Assembly (NCBI RefSeq): GCF_018199995.1 | Contig: NZ_CP073578.1 | Location: 1,860,001-1,924,000, forward strand | Source: Photobacterium sp. GJ3 | GTDB taxonomy: Bacteria; Pseudomonadota; Gammaproteobacteria; Enterobacterales; Vibrionaceae | Length of the DNA stretch: 64,000 bases | Direction of reading: 5' to 3' | Shown here: one piece after another, positions 45,033 through 54,172 of the stretch | How positions within the stretch are numbered: the stretch's first letter is position 1 | How the letters are laid out: each line of letters opens with the position of its first letter | Position numbers and translations under genes: made by a program | The notes under the pieces: generated by a model | The model's input: the letters and a program-made list of their open reading frames with translations, nothing else | Told to the model about the DNA's origin: nothing | Database searches by the model: none

Positions 45033-46256
45033 TCAACAACTTGAAGAAGAATTTGACGCAGCAGAGACAGGTGTTTCTGATGCCGGGCTCAAGCTCCCCA
45101 GTTTCCAGCACAGGGCGTAGAGCACCAGATAAAGCACACTCCCCCCAGCAAGCACGCCGTACCAGCCCCAGTGTTGCCAGCAGGTGATCAGATAAAATCC
45201 ACCGAAACTGCCTCCCACATAATAGTGAACCAGATACAACGCTGTTGCTGTTGCTTTGGCACTTTTCGCTTTCTGGCTGACCCAGGCATAAGCCAGTGAG
45301 TGCGTGAAAAAAGCACCGGAGCTGATCAGTAACAGGCCGCTCAGCATGGCAGAAACAGAATCGATCGCGGCGACCCACATCCCCAGCACGCTGATTGTGG
45401 TCCCCAGCACCATCCCGTTCAGCGGCTTAAAGCGCAGGCTCCAGCTTCCGCTCAGCTTTGCGGTCAGTGTCCCGCTGAGATAGCACAGAAAGATCATCGA
45501 CGCCCAGCTGACCGGCAAGTGGTAAGGCGGCGCAACCAACCGAAAACCCATCACGGTATAGAGGTTCACAAAAAGCGCAAAATTAATCCCGCCGATCAAC
45601 ATGGGCACCCAGAGCACGGGTTGCTGCAGGTGACGAATCACATGCTTGGTGTGATGCCGTAACTGGCCGCGCTGGGGGGTAAAATGCTGCTGTGCGGGTA
45701 GTAATCGGGCCACTAGCACCGCACCCACCAGACTGATCACCGCCATACCCGCAACTGCACCCTGCCAGCCCCAGGCTTCCGAAGCAAAGCCGCCGAATAA
45801 GCGACCGGCAATACCGCCGAGAGAGTTCGCGCTGATATAACCACCCACGGCTAATGACAACGCCTGCGGAGAAAACTCCTCGGCCATATATGCCACGGCA
45901 ACTGCCGCAAACCCGGCCAGCGACGCGCCCATCAGGGCTCTGGCCAGACTCAGCATCAGCAGACTTTCTGCAAATAACATCAGACCGCCCACGACAGGCA
46001 GCAAAAACAGGCTCAGCAGCATGACTTTGCGGCGGCCAATCATTTCTGAACTCACTGCCCAGGGCACCAGCGTGATCGCCAGCGCCAGAGTTCCCGCCGC
46101 CAGCAGCCAGTTCACTCGGGTCGCGCTGGCTGAGAAAGCCTCAGTCATCACCGGCAGCATCGGCTGGAACAAATATAAGTTACAAAACACCAGAAATGAG
46201 CCGAGAGCCAGTGCAAAACTGGCGCGGCGATAGGCAGCGCTATGGGTTTCTATCAT
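45033..46256 (-). CDS. YnfM-like MFS exporter
   Basis: 407 residues from ATG 46256 (GAGG eight bases upstream). Twelve TM helices with the MFS motif EMIGRRKVMLLSLF between TM2 and TM3. N-terminal YLFQPMLPVMTEAF and a central charged loop (PQRGQLRHHTKHVIRHL) fit the AraJ/YnfM-type exporter family. The divergent LysR gene 103 bp away mirrors E. coli ynfL-ynfM, so that regulator probably controls it. Export of an unknown small molecule is inferred. Confidence 0.87.
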   Translation of the reverse strand: MIETHSAAYRRASFALALGSFLVFCNLYLFQPMLPVMTEAFSASATRVNWLLAAGTLALAITLVPWAVSSEMIGRRKVMLLSLFLLPVVGGLMLFAESLLMLSLARALMGASLAGFAAVAVAYMAEEFSPQALSLAVGGYISANSLGGIAGRLFGGFASEAWGWQGAVAGMAVISLVGAVLVARLLPAQQHFTPQRGQLRHHTKHVIRHLQQPVLWVPMLIGGINFALFVNLYTVMGFRLVAPPYHLPVSWASMIFLCYLSGTLTAKLSGSWSLRFKPLNGMVLGTTISVLGMWVAAIDSVSAMLSGLLLISSGAFFTHSLAYAWVSQKAKSAKATATALYLVHYYVGGSFGGFYLITCWQHWGWYGVLAGGSVLYLVLYALCWKLGSLSPASETPVSAASNSSSSC

Positions 46257-46359
46257 GAAATGAGCCTCAGACGGCAAACTGATGTGAAAACGTTAGCAAT
46301 TTCCATCTGATAGTGAAAATATATTAAACATATCGAACTGATAAAAAATATTAATAGCC

Positions 46360-47256
46360 ATGGATATCCGTCAACTCACTTATTTCATCGCGATTGCCGA
46401 GTGCGGCAGTTTTACCCGCGCAGCTGAGAAACTGCACATCGCGCAACCTGCGCTGAGCATTGCCATGAAGAAGCTGGAGCAACAGCTGGACATGCCTCTG
46501 TTTGATCGCAGTGATCGCCATATCGCCCTCACCCACGAAGGCGAGGTGCTGATTCAGCATGCCCGGCTTATCCTGCAGCAGGTTGAAGATGCCCGGATTG
46601 CGATGGATGAACTCAAGGGACTACAGAAAGGTGAAGTACGTCTGGGCGTACCCAGCATGCTCGGGTCTTATTACTTTCCGGATATTCTGATGGGATTCAA
46701 ATCCCGCTACCCCAGGCTGAAACTCACCCTAGTTGAAGCCGGGACGCAGTCCATTCGCTCCATGTTACTGAATGGCGAATTGGATCTGGGGGTGATTCGT
46801 AGTGCCGATCTGCCCGACAGTCTTGAAGCCGAACCCTTACTTACCTCGGAAATGGTTGCGGTTGTCAGTCCGAATCACGAATTCAGTCAGTATGAATCTG
46901 TCACCTTCGAACAGTTTTTCAGTCAGGAACTGGTGATGTTCAAACAAGGCTATTTTCACCGGGACTACATCGACAATGTCTGGCAGAAGCATCATCTCAA
47001 ACCGGAAATAGCTTTCGAGACCAATCTCTTACCCATGATCCTCAGCATCATCCGGCAGGAGTTTGCGATTTCGGCACTGCTGGAAATGGTCACCCGCCAT
47101 GAACCCGGGCTGGTTGCCGTGCCGTTCAGTACGCCCGTCCATTTAAACCTGGCCATTGCCTGGCGCAAGAACGGATATCTGTCACTGGCAGACCGGGCTT
47201 TTATGGAGTTCATCAAAGAACATCAGCGGCACCGGAAGGAAGCGGTTTACCGCTGA
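46360..47256 (+). CDS. LysR-family regulator divergent from the MFS exporter
   Basis: 298 residues. MDIRQLTYFIAIAECGSFTRAAEKLHIAQPALSIAMKKLE is the HTH, followed by an effector domain with VRLGVPSMLGSYYFP and GELDLGVIRSADLP. It resembles CysB/YnfL-type regulators. The 103-bp divergent gap to the exporter gene is AT-rich and should hold the operator. Confidence 0.9.
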   Translation: MDIRQLTYFIAIAECGSFTRAAEKLHIAQPALSIAMKKLEQQLDMPLFDRSDRHIALTHEGEVLIQHARLILQQVEDARIAMDELKGLQKGEVRLGVPSMLGSYYFPDILMGFKSRYPRLKLTLVEAGTQSIRSMLLNGELDLGVIRSADLPDSLEAEPLLTSEMVAVVSPNHEFSQYESVTFEQFFSQELVMFKQGYFHRDYIDNVWQKHHLKPEIAFETNLLPMILSIIRQEFAISALLEMVTRHEPGLVAVPFSTPVHLNLAIAWRKNGYLSLADRAFMEFIKEHQRHRKEAVYR

Positions 47257-47294
47257 GTGCGTGCGAATCAAAATGAGAATTTTGCAAATAGCAT

Positions 47295-47310
47295 TGTGAT
47301 GTAAATCACA
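47295..47310 (+). promoter_or_regulatory. CRP-cAMP binding site upstream of the aminotransferase gene
   Basis: TGTGATGTAAATCACA is a perfect TGTGA-N6-TCACA palindrome. It lies 222 bp upstream of the aminotransferase start and 39 bp after the LysR stop, so it most likely regulates the aminotransferase transcript. Confidence 0.72.
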
Positions 47311-47531
47311 TGAAAATTTCTGATTGATGATATTTGTGTGTCATTTTCTTTTACAATGGAAAGCGACCTGGGAGCCTGATCGCAGCGGAATGTCAAAACC
47401 CGTACCGGATTTCTGTTTACCTGATCCCTTTGCGATCGACAGAACTTCGATCAGAGTCACATGACCATATTGATTTCATGGTCTTTCCGGGCCCGTCAAC
47501 CGTATCACTGACTAGCATGGATGATTCACGA

Positions 47532-48722
47532 ATGTTTGAAAAAATCGTTGCCGCACCTGCCGACCCGATTCTGGGTCTGACTGAAGAATTCAAAAACGAC
47601 GCCCGCGCTGAAAAAATCAACCTGGGCGTGGGTATCTACAAAGACGAATCCGGCAATACACCGGTTCTGGCGACAGTGAAAAAAGCTGAAGCTATCCTGC
47701 TGGAAAAAGAAACCACCAAATCTTACCTGAGCATTCCGGGCACCGCAGAATATGGTCTGGCCGTACAGGAACTGCTGTTTGGTAAAGATGCAGCCATTAT
47801 TACCGAAAAGCGCGCTCTGACAGCACAGGTACCTGGCGGTACAGGCGCACTGCGTGTTGCGGCAGAGTTCATCAAACGCCAGCTGGGTGATGTCACCGTT
47901 TGGATCAGCAACCCAACCTGGGCGAACCACTTTGGTGTCTTCGGTGCTGCAAGCCTGAATACCGAGCAATACGCTTACTACAACGCAGAAACTAAAGGCA
48001 TGGATTTTGATGCAATGCTGAGCTCGCTGAGCAATGCCAAAGCCGGTGATGTGGTTTTGCTGCACGGATGCTGCCATAACCCAACCGGTATCGACCCGGA
48101 TCTGGCGCAATGGGAAACACTGGCGAAATTCTGTGCCGAGAAAAACCTGCTGCCTATGTTCGATTTCGCGTATCAGGGCTTTGCCAAAGGCGTTGAAGAA
48201 GATGCTGCCGGTCTGCGCATTTTCGCAGAGCACAATACCGAGCTGCTGATTGCCAGCTCCTTCTCGAAAAACTTCGGCCTGTACAATGAGCGTGTTGGTG
48301 CCTTCACGCTGGTTGCTAAATCTGCAGACGTTGCCAGCACCGCGTTCAGCCAGGTGAAAAGCATTGCGCGTGTGATTTACTCTAACCCACCAGCACACGG
48401 TGCCGCTGTGGTGACTGAGATTCTGAATGATGCAGCGCTGCGTGCTGAATGGGAACAGGAAGTCGCAGACATGCGTGACCGCATTCAGGAAATGCGGACC
48501 CTGTTTGTTCAGACGCTGAAAGATTTGGGTGTGGATGCAGATTTCAGCTTCATTGAACGCCAGAACGGCATGTTCTCTTTCTCGGGTCTGAACAAAGATC
48601 AGGTGGCGCGTCTGAAAGAAGAATTCGCGATTTACATCGTGGGTTCCGGCCGCATCAGTGTGGCAGGCATGACCAAAGACAACATGATGCCGCTGTGCAA
48701 AGGCATCGCAGCCGTCATGTAA
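47532..48722 (+). CDS. aspC: Aspartate/aromatic aminotransferase (AspC/TyrB type)
   Basis: 396 residues from ATG 47532, the standard family length; the frame is open upstream to 47334 but homology starts here ([20 protein letters not shown]). Family class I PLP enzyme: [10 protein letters not shown] near 30, NPTWANH near 127, [10 protein letters not shown] near 180, [10 protein letters not shown] near 211 and the Schiff-base Lys246 in [16 protein letters not shown]. It converts aspartate or aromatic amino acids and 2-oxoglutarate. In E. coli aspC lies near ycbL, as here, though in this window two other genes and a DUF2982 gene intervene. tyrB is an alternative name. Confidence 0.92.
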   Translation: MFEKIVAAPADPILGLTEEFKNDARAEKINLGVGIYKDESGNTPVLATVKKAEAILLEKETTKSYLSIPGTAEYGLAVQELLFGKDAAIITEKRALTAQVPGGTGALRVAAEFIKRQLGDVTVWISNPTWANHFGVFGAASLNTEQYAYYNAETKGMDFDAMLSSLSNAKAGDVVLLHGCCHNPTGIDPDLAQWETLAKFCAEKNLLPMFDFAYQGFAKGVEEDAAGLRIFAEHNTELLIASSFSKNFGLYNERVGAFTLVAKSADVASTAFSQVKSIARVIYSNPPAHGAAVVTEILNDAALRAEWEQEVADMRDRIQEMRTLFVQTLKDLGVDADFSFIERQNGMFSFSGLNKDQVARLKEEFAIYIVGSGRISVAGMTKDNMMPLCKGIAAVM

Positions 48723-48748
48723 TCGGGCAGCATGTCAGAAAACACATC

Positions 48749-48776
48749 AGGGGCGCTTATCGGCGCCCCTGCTTTT
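48749..48776 (+). terminator. Intrinsic terminator of the aminotransferase gene
   Basis: AGGGGCGC / GCGCCCCT stem with a six-base loop followed by GCTTTTT, 26 bp past the stop. Confidence 0.88.
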
Positions 48777-48806
48777 TGATGGTATTCGATTCGCCTGTGG
48801 CAGCCG

Positions 48807-49112
48807 TCAGCCGGATTTGTCTAAAGGCAGCACATTGCAGAATAATTCACGCTCGTACTGATGCTCGAGCTGTTCGCGCCAGGAACGCTTGGAGATATGG
48901 ACCAGATAAAAGTTTTCCCGCGACGTGTCCGTCACAAAGGCCATCCCATACTGCATCAGTTCATAATGAATATCGTGAACAAATCCCAGCGAAAAACTCT
49001 GACGTCCGGTCAGTTGATTAATGTCTTCCCGTGTTAAACACACACCCTGTTCATCTTCAGCAAAACGGTTTCTTAACCATTCGGAAAACTCTCGAGCACT
49101 GATCATCGTCAT
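48807..49112 (-). CDS. Hypothetical protein (~100 aa)
   Basis: 101 residues. MTMISAREFSEWLRNRFAEDEQGVCLTREDINQL looks helical, then GFVHDIHYELMQYGMAFVTDTSRENFYLVHISKRSW. The middle resembles a winged helix but no family was recognised. It is convergent with the aminotransferase gene. Confidence 0.6.
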   Translation of the reverse strand: MTMISAREFSEWLRNRFAEDEQGVCLTREDINQLTGRQSFSLGFVHDIHYELMQYGMAFVTDTSRENFYLVHISKRSWREQLEHQYERELFCNVLPLDKSG

Positions 49113-49339
49113 ATTACCTCGTTTGCGCGTGCCTACATCCGTGAATCATCCGATCCTCTCATTAGGTATAGCAGAACCAGATTATTTCGTCAGAATAAAA
49201 CGAAATTACACAATAAAATCAGCCATACAGCCGTGTTATCGTCGGAAAACAGGAAAAGAAACCTGAAGGGAAAAGTGTTGTAAATCAGAGGGGGGAGGTT
49301 TACCCGCTCCTGAATTGTCTCAGGAACGGGACAGGACAA

Positions 49340-49735
49340 TTATAGCGCTTTATATACGACTTTATTGCCAGCCAGCTGAATTCGCTCTACCAGGCTTTCT
49401 TCAACTAACTTTTTCAGTGCGCCAGTTGCCCAGGAGGCAGCTTTGCTGTCTTCCTGACCGGCTTCGAGACCGATGCTCTTCGGGTTAATCCCCTCAGCGT
49501 TCTTTGCAACGATATCCAACACCTGCTGCTGCTTTGGTGTCAGAGAAACTGAGGTCGCGACCGGGGCCGCTGGTGCCGTTTGCTTCTCTTCAACCTGAGG
49601 CTTTGCCACAACCGCTTTAGCTGGTGCTGCCTTCTTCACCGCTGCTTTGGTGACAGGTTTTTGAGCAACTGTGGTGGCTGCTTGAATGCGTTTTTGCAGT
49701 TTAAGCTGTACTTTACGTTTGTGAGAGATTCTCAT
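49340..49735 (-). CDS. Basic Ala/Lys-rich protein with a C-terminal winged-helix-like domain
   Basis: 131 residues. Residues 1-60 are Lys/Ala/Val/Pro-rich and low complexity (KAAVKKAAPAKAVVAKPQVEEK), reminiscent of nucleoid-associated tails. From about residue 65, LTPKQQQVLDIVAKNAEGINPKSIG and WATGALKKLVEESLVERIQLAGNKVVYKAL form an apparent MarR-like or winged-helix unit. It may bind DNA or RNA; the family is not known to me. The gap 49113-49339 holds the hairpin TCCTGAATTGTCTCAGGA near its stop but no other gene. Confidence 0.65.
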   Translation of the reverse strand: MRISHKRKVQLKLQKRIQAATTVAQKPVTKAAVKKAAPAKAVVAKPQVEEKQTAPAAPVATSVSLTPKQQQVLDIVAKNAEGINPKSIGLEAGQEDSKAASWATGALKKLVEESLVERIQLAGNKVVYKAL

Positions 49736-50090
49736 TAACTTCCTACTCCGTTGTACTACTTTCAGTCGCCAGTTTGAATGTCCAGCGGGAAAAAAGTAGC
49801 GCGTGTTATACCAAGGATGTCAAAGAAATGCCAGCAAACGGCCATTTTAAGCACCATAAAAGCCAGATTAAGGGGATTTTAAGCGACAAGATCTCATTTT
49901 TATCTTTTTTCTGATCATGCCATATATGGCATAAAAAATTCTTTTCATGCACACTAACTTCCTTGCACACAAGCATTTACTGTCAATGAATTGACTCATC
50001 CTGCACCCGGCGGACAGGCTGCGGGACTCACTGAAAATTTGCCATACTCAAATCACAAGGGTTGCAGAACGATCCCCTGTCGGAGTCTCT

Positions 50091-50756
50091 TTGAATACTG
50101 TGTATATTACCCCTCATCATCCCAAGCCCGGTGCTTATCTCATCTGGCTCAGTCTGCTCGCAATTCTGGGTCTGGGGATCACTGTTTTCATTTTTCCCGA
50201 CATCAATGGTGTGGCCGTCGCCGTTCTGCTGTTTGCCCTGCTCTGTCTGCTGCTGATTGGCGTCCAGCTCAATCGTCAGCAACCCGTGGGCTTTACCCTC
50301 ACATTCATGCACATTCAGTACCACAGCCCGCAGGGCGGCTGGATGACCAAATGGCAGAATATCGCCGACATTGACCGTGCCACGATCAGCCGTGAAGGCT
50401 GGTACAAACCCCTGCCCTGGGTGGGTGTGCGGTTAAAACAGTACGATGAATTTCTGGACACTATCAGCCCCCGCATCGCCAGCCAGATCCTGATGGAGCA
50501 ACGCGGTCTCCTCATCATGGCGTATAAGCGTGCAGAATCCCCGCCTCATGACATTGAAGACATGCTGTTTGACGACAAACATTACGTGAGTGGAAGCGGT
50601 AAGATCAGCAAGGGACTGATCGCGATGCTGGCCAACCGGATGCGGTATAACCGGGAGCTGACCGGGTTCGATTTCTTTATTTCGGAAGATTTACTCGACC
50701 GGCCAGCCGATGATTTTATCGGCCTGGCCCGCCGTTTTCTGGCGCAAGCCAGATAA
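50091..50756 (+). CDS. DUF2982 family membrane protein
   Basis: 221 residues. The start at 50091 is TTG. Two N-terminal TM helices (about 16-37 and 41-60) are followed by a soluble domain with QPVGFTLTFMHIQYHSP, GGWMTKWQNIADIDRATISREGWY, LPWVGVRLKQYDEFLDTISPR and a C-terminal helix containing FFISEDLLDRPADDFIGL. DUF2982 occurs mainly in vibrios and allies; the role is unknown. Convergent with ycbL. Confidence 0.8.
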   Translation: MNTVYITPHHPKPGAYLIWLSLLAILGLGITVFIFPDINGVAVAVLLFALLCLLLIGVQLNRQQPVGFTLTFMHIQYHSPQGGWMTKWQNIADIDRATISREGWYKPLPWVGVRLKQYDEFLDTISPRIASQILMEQRGLLIMAYKRAESPPHDIEDMLFDDKHYVSGSGKISKGLIAMLANRMRYNRELTGFDFFISEDLLDRPADDFIGLARRFLAQAR

Positions 50757-50793
50757 ATTATTTTGCCAGCGTCATCCTGAGATAACTCAGGCA

Positions 50794-51447
50794 TCAATAC
50801 AGAGGCATCTGATCGGCAACGTGGGGATTTGAAGCACGTTCTTCACCAAAGGTCGACATTGGGCCATGACCGGGAATAAACCGGGTGTCATTTCCCAGCG
50901 GCCAGAGTTTCTCTTTGATGGATGCAATGAGTGTGCGGTGATCCCCGCGCGGAAAATCTGTCCGGCCAATACTGCCGTTAAACAGCACATCTCCCACAAT
51001 GGCAAGCTGTGCCGCTTTGTTGTGCAGAATAACGTGTCCCGGTGTATGACCCGGCGTATGGTAGATATCCAGCGTTTGTTCACCAAAGGGGATCGTGTCA
51101 CCCTCTTCCAGCCAGCGGTCCGGCTGAAATTCTGGCACAGGCGGGAAACCGAACATCTGACACTGCTGCAGTAAAGCATCAATCCAGAAGCCATCCTCTT
51201 TGTGAGGCCCCCACACAGGCACATTCAACTGCTGTGATAATGGCTTTGTCCCGCCCACATGATCCAAATGACCATGGGTCAGGACCAGCCTGACAATCTG
51301 AATGCCCAGCGATTCGGCTTTGGCGGTAATCCGTTCGATATCTCCACCCGGATCGACAACAATGCCTTCCATGGTTTCATCGCACCACAGAATTGAGCAA
51401 TTTTGCTGGAAAGGCGTGACCGGCACGATTTCAAACTGCAGACTCAT
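50794..51447 (-). CDS. ycbL: Metallo-beta-lactamase-fold hydrolase, YcbL-like (glyoxalase II family)
   Basis: 217 residues, close to E. coli YcbL (215). All zinc-ligand motifs are present: THGHLDHVGG (HxHxDH), GHTPGHV and FIPGHGPMST. MSLQFEIVPVTPFQQNCSILWC resembles the YcbL start. YcbL-type enzymes have glyoxalase II-like activity. The order ldtD (ycbB), ycbK, ycbL is conserved with E. coli. Confidence 0.92.
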   Translation of the reverse strand: MSLQFEIVPVTPFQQNCSILWCDETMEGIVVDPGGDIERITAKAESLGIQIVRLVLTHGHLDHVGGTKPLSQQLNVPVWGPHKEDGFWIDALLQQCQMFGFPPVPEFQPDRWLEEGDTIPFGEQTLDIYHTPGHTPGHVILHNKAAQLAIVGDVLFNGSIGRTDFPRGDHRTLIASIKEKLWPLGNDTRFIPGHGPMSTFGEERASNPHVADQMPLY

Positions 51448-51530
51448 AAACTTGTCCTAACTGTTCCAAAACCGGGCCAGCATATCACATTCATTCACAT
51501 GCCCGTAGTGAGCATGTGAATGAAAGATCT

Positions 51531-52082
51531 TTACCAGCGGCGTACCGGTCCGGTATCAATATGAACGAAGCCACTGTTCGGGTAATAACCAACACCGCCA
51601 AGTTTCAGTTCCAGCGCAGCATTACGCACGCGGGATAAAGAAACGCCTTCCAGATTGAAGTCGATGGCCTGTCCGGTCATGTGGAAACTCTTTTTCGCAA
51701 CCCCTTTGGTGGAGCCGCGCAGCATCTGATTGGTTTTTGGGGAACGGTAGCCCGAAATAATGCGGACCTGCCCCTGGTGACCTAATGCTTCCTGAATCTG
51801 GGAGATGCCGTCAAACAGACGACGATCCATGGGTGCAACTTCATTCTGACGATAATCGCGGCAAATGTGGTTCAACCGTTTCAGTTCGCGATCAAGGTAG
51901 AACTTTCCATCGAAATAGCGCGTTTCCAACTCTTCTTTCGTATGAATGTTACAAAGGTACAACTCTCGGGGACTTTTTGCCCGGTATGGGCTCGCCACTG
52001 CCATTTGGGGCAGCATCATAGCGCCTAAAGTCAGTCCGCTCGCAATCAGGAACTGACGACGCTTATTATCTACTTCTGACAT
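51531..52082 (-). CDS. ycbK: DUF882/YcbK family peptidase M15-like protein with Tat signal
   Basis: 183 residues from ATG 52082; the frame is open to 52097, where TTG is another possible start. The Tat motif KRRQFLIASGLTLGAMMLPQ lies at the N-terminus. The mature part has the M15/DUF882 zinc-binding pattern: RIISGYRSPKTNQML, FHMTGQAIDFNLEG (HxxGxAxD) and the end GFVHIDTGPVRRW. It is a periplasmic murein-related enzyme, probably a DD- or LD-carboxypeptidase type. Confidence 0.88.
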   Translation of the reverse strand: MSEVDNKRRQFLIASGLTLGAMMLPQMAVASPYRAKSPRELYLCNIHTKEELETRYFDGKFYLDRELKRLNHICRDYRQNEVAPMDRRLFDGISQIQEALGHQGQVRIISGYRSPKTNQMLRGSTKGVAKKSFHMTGQAIDFNLEGVSLSRVRNAALELKLGGVGYYPNSGFVHIDTGPVRRW

Positions 52083-52238
52083 CCTGAAAAAACTCAACTG
52101 GAAAACACAAAAACACAGGCGCGCAAGCCCGTAAACGAATGCAAGATAGCGATGTGTTTTCTTTGAGTCAACGCACGAATGTCAAAAAACAGACATCAAA
52201 AAGACGTCATTTTGACTAGTTATTGACGTATAAGGAAT

Positions 52239-54035
52239 TTAGTTTTTGTAAACCGATGCAAATTTTTCTGAGTCTGGTGAATTTTTGTCCTGCTCATCGT
52301 ACTGATACACATCCGGCCGGAAATTCACTAACCCTTGCTCATCCACCCAGGCCGTCTGATAGATCAGAAAAACTTCAATCCGGGTTTTCACCCCCACAGT
52401 CCGGGTTGATCTTCTGCCTGCCAGTTCATCAAACCGCGCCTCAGAGACACCGGCATAAGTCAGTAAAACTTTCGCAAGCTCATCGGCACCCTGTACACGG
52501 ATACACCCCGAACTGAAAGCTCTGAAGTCTTTATTGAACAGGCTTTTTGACGGTGTATCGTGCAGATAAATGGCCTGATTATTGGGAATGTTGAACTTAA
52601 AGCGTCCCAGTGCGTTATGCGCACCAGGCTTCTGACGTAATCGGTATGGGAAGTTTTTCGCAGACACATAACGCCAGTCGATACTGCTGATTGGAATCTT
52701 CTCATTACTATTCCAGCCCCGCAGCACATCATAGTGATGCCGATAGAGATAACCCCGGTCATAACGGACTTTTGGCAGGATATCCTTCCTCATGATCGAG
52801 TTGGGCACATTCCAGTACGGATTAAACACCACAGATGAAATGCGGGAAGTCATCACCGGTGTTGGGCGTTTGGGCTGTCCGACGATCACCCGGGCATCAA
52901 ACACCCGCTGGTTATCCAGCCAGAGTTTGAGCGCAAAACCGGGAATATTCACAATGAGTCTGGACGGATGGTCTGACACCCACACTCGGCTGCGTTGTGC
53001 ATTCAGCGCCAGCAAGCGGATCCGCTGTTGCGGCGTGACTGCCAACCAGCTTCGTGTCTGCGGGCCAATCGCACCGTCCACTTTCAGGCCATGACGTTGC
53101 TGAAAATGTTTGACTGCTGAGACTAAATCGACATTGTAATGCCGTTTTCCGGACGCTCTGAGCTGAGCGGCTTCGCCGGGTGACAGGTCGCCCAGTCGCT
53201 CCAGCATGGTAATCAGCGCATCTGGGTTACTCAGCCAGGCTCCGAGCCGGATGATGCCCGCCTGACTGAATACCGGCCAAGGCTTCTGCGCAATCTTTTC
53301 CATCCGATCAATGGCTTGCAGCAACTGCGGATACTGACGACCAGCAGGTTTCAGGGACGCGACGAAAGTGTTCAGCTGATCACGTTCCAATGCTGCCATT
53401 AAGGTGTCGAGCGTTGCTTCAGCGGGGGCCGGAATCCGGGCGGGCACTTCCTGCCCGAACAGCCACTGGGAGCCGCCATCCAGCACATGCTCGATAAAAC
53501 TCAGGTAAGCGAGGAGTGTGTCTGTCGCCAGCAGATCATACTGACGCCAGTCCCGGCTCTGTTTCAGATGTTTGAGCTGCTTTAACCTGGCCTCAAAATC
53601 CGGGCTGACTTCCGCCAGCGTGAGTACCCAGAGTTGCTGTTCTAAATCAGAGACAGTGAAGCTATCTTGCCATAAAGGCACATAGCCAACCCCGTGATAG
53701 AGCCTTGCCAGCTGTTCCCGGTAGCGTAAACCGGGTATCTGACCGGAGACCTCATCAATCCACGCCAGAGATTTTTCTCGGATCAGAGCCAGTTCAGCTG
53801 CTCTTTCCTGCGCCTGAATCTCTTCCGGGGTCATCGCCGGGAGGGGCGACTCCGGCTCCTCGGCAGGGATAGCATGTACTGCATCCTGAGCTGGTGCTGC
53901 GACGGGCGCAGACTGGATACGGGCGTAATCTCCTCGATTTTCCCCAGAATCCTCATAAAAACCAGCCTGTGACTGAAGCGGGAGTAAAACGCTGCCCACC
54001 AACAGAAGAAGCCCAATACAACCTAGCCCCGACAT
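52239..54035 (-). CDS. ldtD: L,D-transpeptidase YcbB/LdtD-type
   Basis: 598 residues. Signal peptide (about 1-25), a low-complexity linker, a helical domain, a peptidoglycan-binding domain (HYNVDLVSAVKHFQQRHGL, DGAIGPQTRSWL, about 310-350), and a C-terminal L,D-transpeptidase domain. The catalytic core is IYLHDTPSKSLFNKD followed by AFSSGC511IRVQ. It makes 3-3 cross-links in peptidoglycan. The ATG follows GGAG. It heads the ldtD-ycbK-ycbL group, the same order as in E. coli. Confidence 0.92.
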   Translation of the reverse strand: MSGLGCIGLLLLVGSVLLPLQSQAGFYEDSGENRGDYARIQSAPVAAPAQDAVHAIPAEEPESPLPAMTPEEIQAQERAAELALIREKSLAWIDEVSGQIPGLRYREQLARLYHGVGYVPLWQDSFTVSDLEQQLWVLTLAEVSPDFEARLKQLKHLKQSRDWRQYDLLATDTLLAYLSFIEHVLDGGSQWLFGQEVPARIPAPAEATLDTLMAALERDQLNTFVASLKPAGRQYPQLLQAIDRMEKIAQKPWPVFSQAGIIRLGAWLSNPDALITMLERLGDLSPGEAAQLRASGKRHYNVDLVSAVKHFQQRHGLKVDGAIGPQTRSWLAVTPQQRIRLLALNAQRSRVWVSDHPSRLIVNIPGFALKLWLDNQRVFDARVIVGQPKRPTPVMTSRISSVVFNPYWNVPNSIMRKDILPKVRYDRGYLYRHHYDVLRGWNSNEKIPISSIDWRYVSAKNFPYRLRQKPGAHNALGRFKFNIPNNQAIYLHDTPSKSLFNKDFRAFSSGCIRVQGADELAKVLLTYAGVSEARFDELAGRRSTRTVGVKTRIEVFLIYQTAWVDEQGLVNFRPDVYQYDEQDKNSPDSEKFASVYKN

Positions 54036-54172
54036 GTGTGCTCTCCGGTTCTGACACTGTGATTATGGCAAAGCAGCGACAGATCCGCCTGAATACAAGC
54101 GGCCTGCCCCTACTTTCTGTTCCTCTTCCATAAATGTAGTGTTCAGAAACGAATCGCGGCTGTTTCAAAGTT

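Noticed and set aside
47526-48398. 290-codon ORF on the minus strand within the aminotransferase gene
   Set aside because: Shadow of the aspC-type gene; no domain or ribosome site, and the plus-strand gene has full family motifs.
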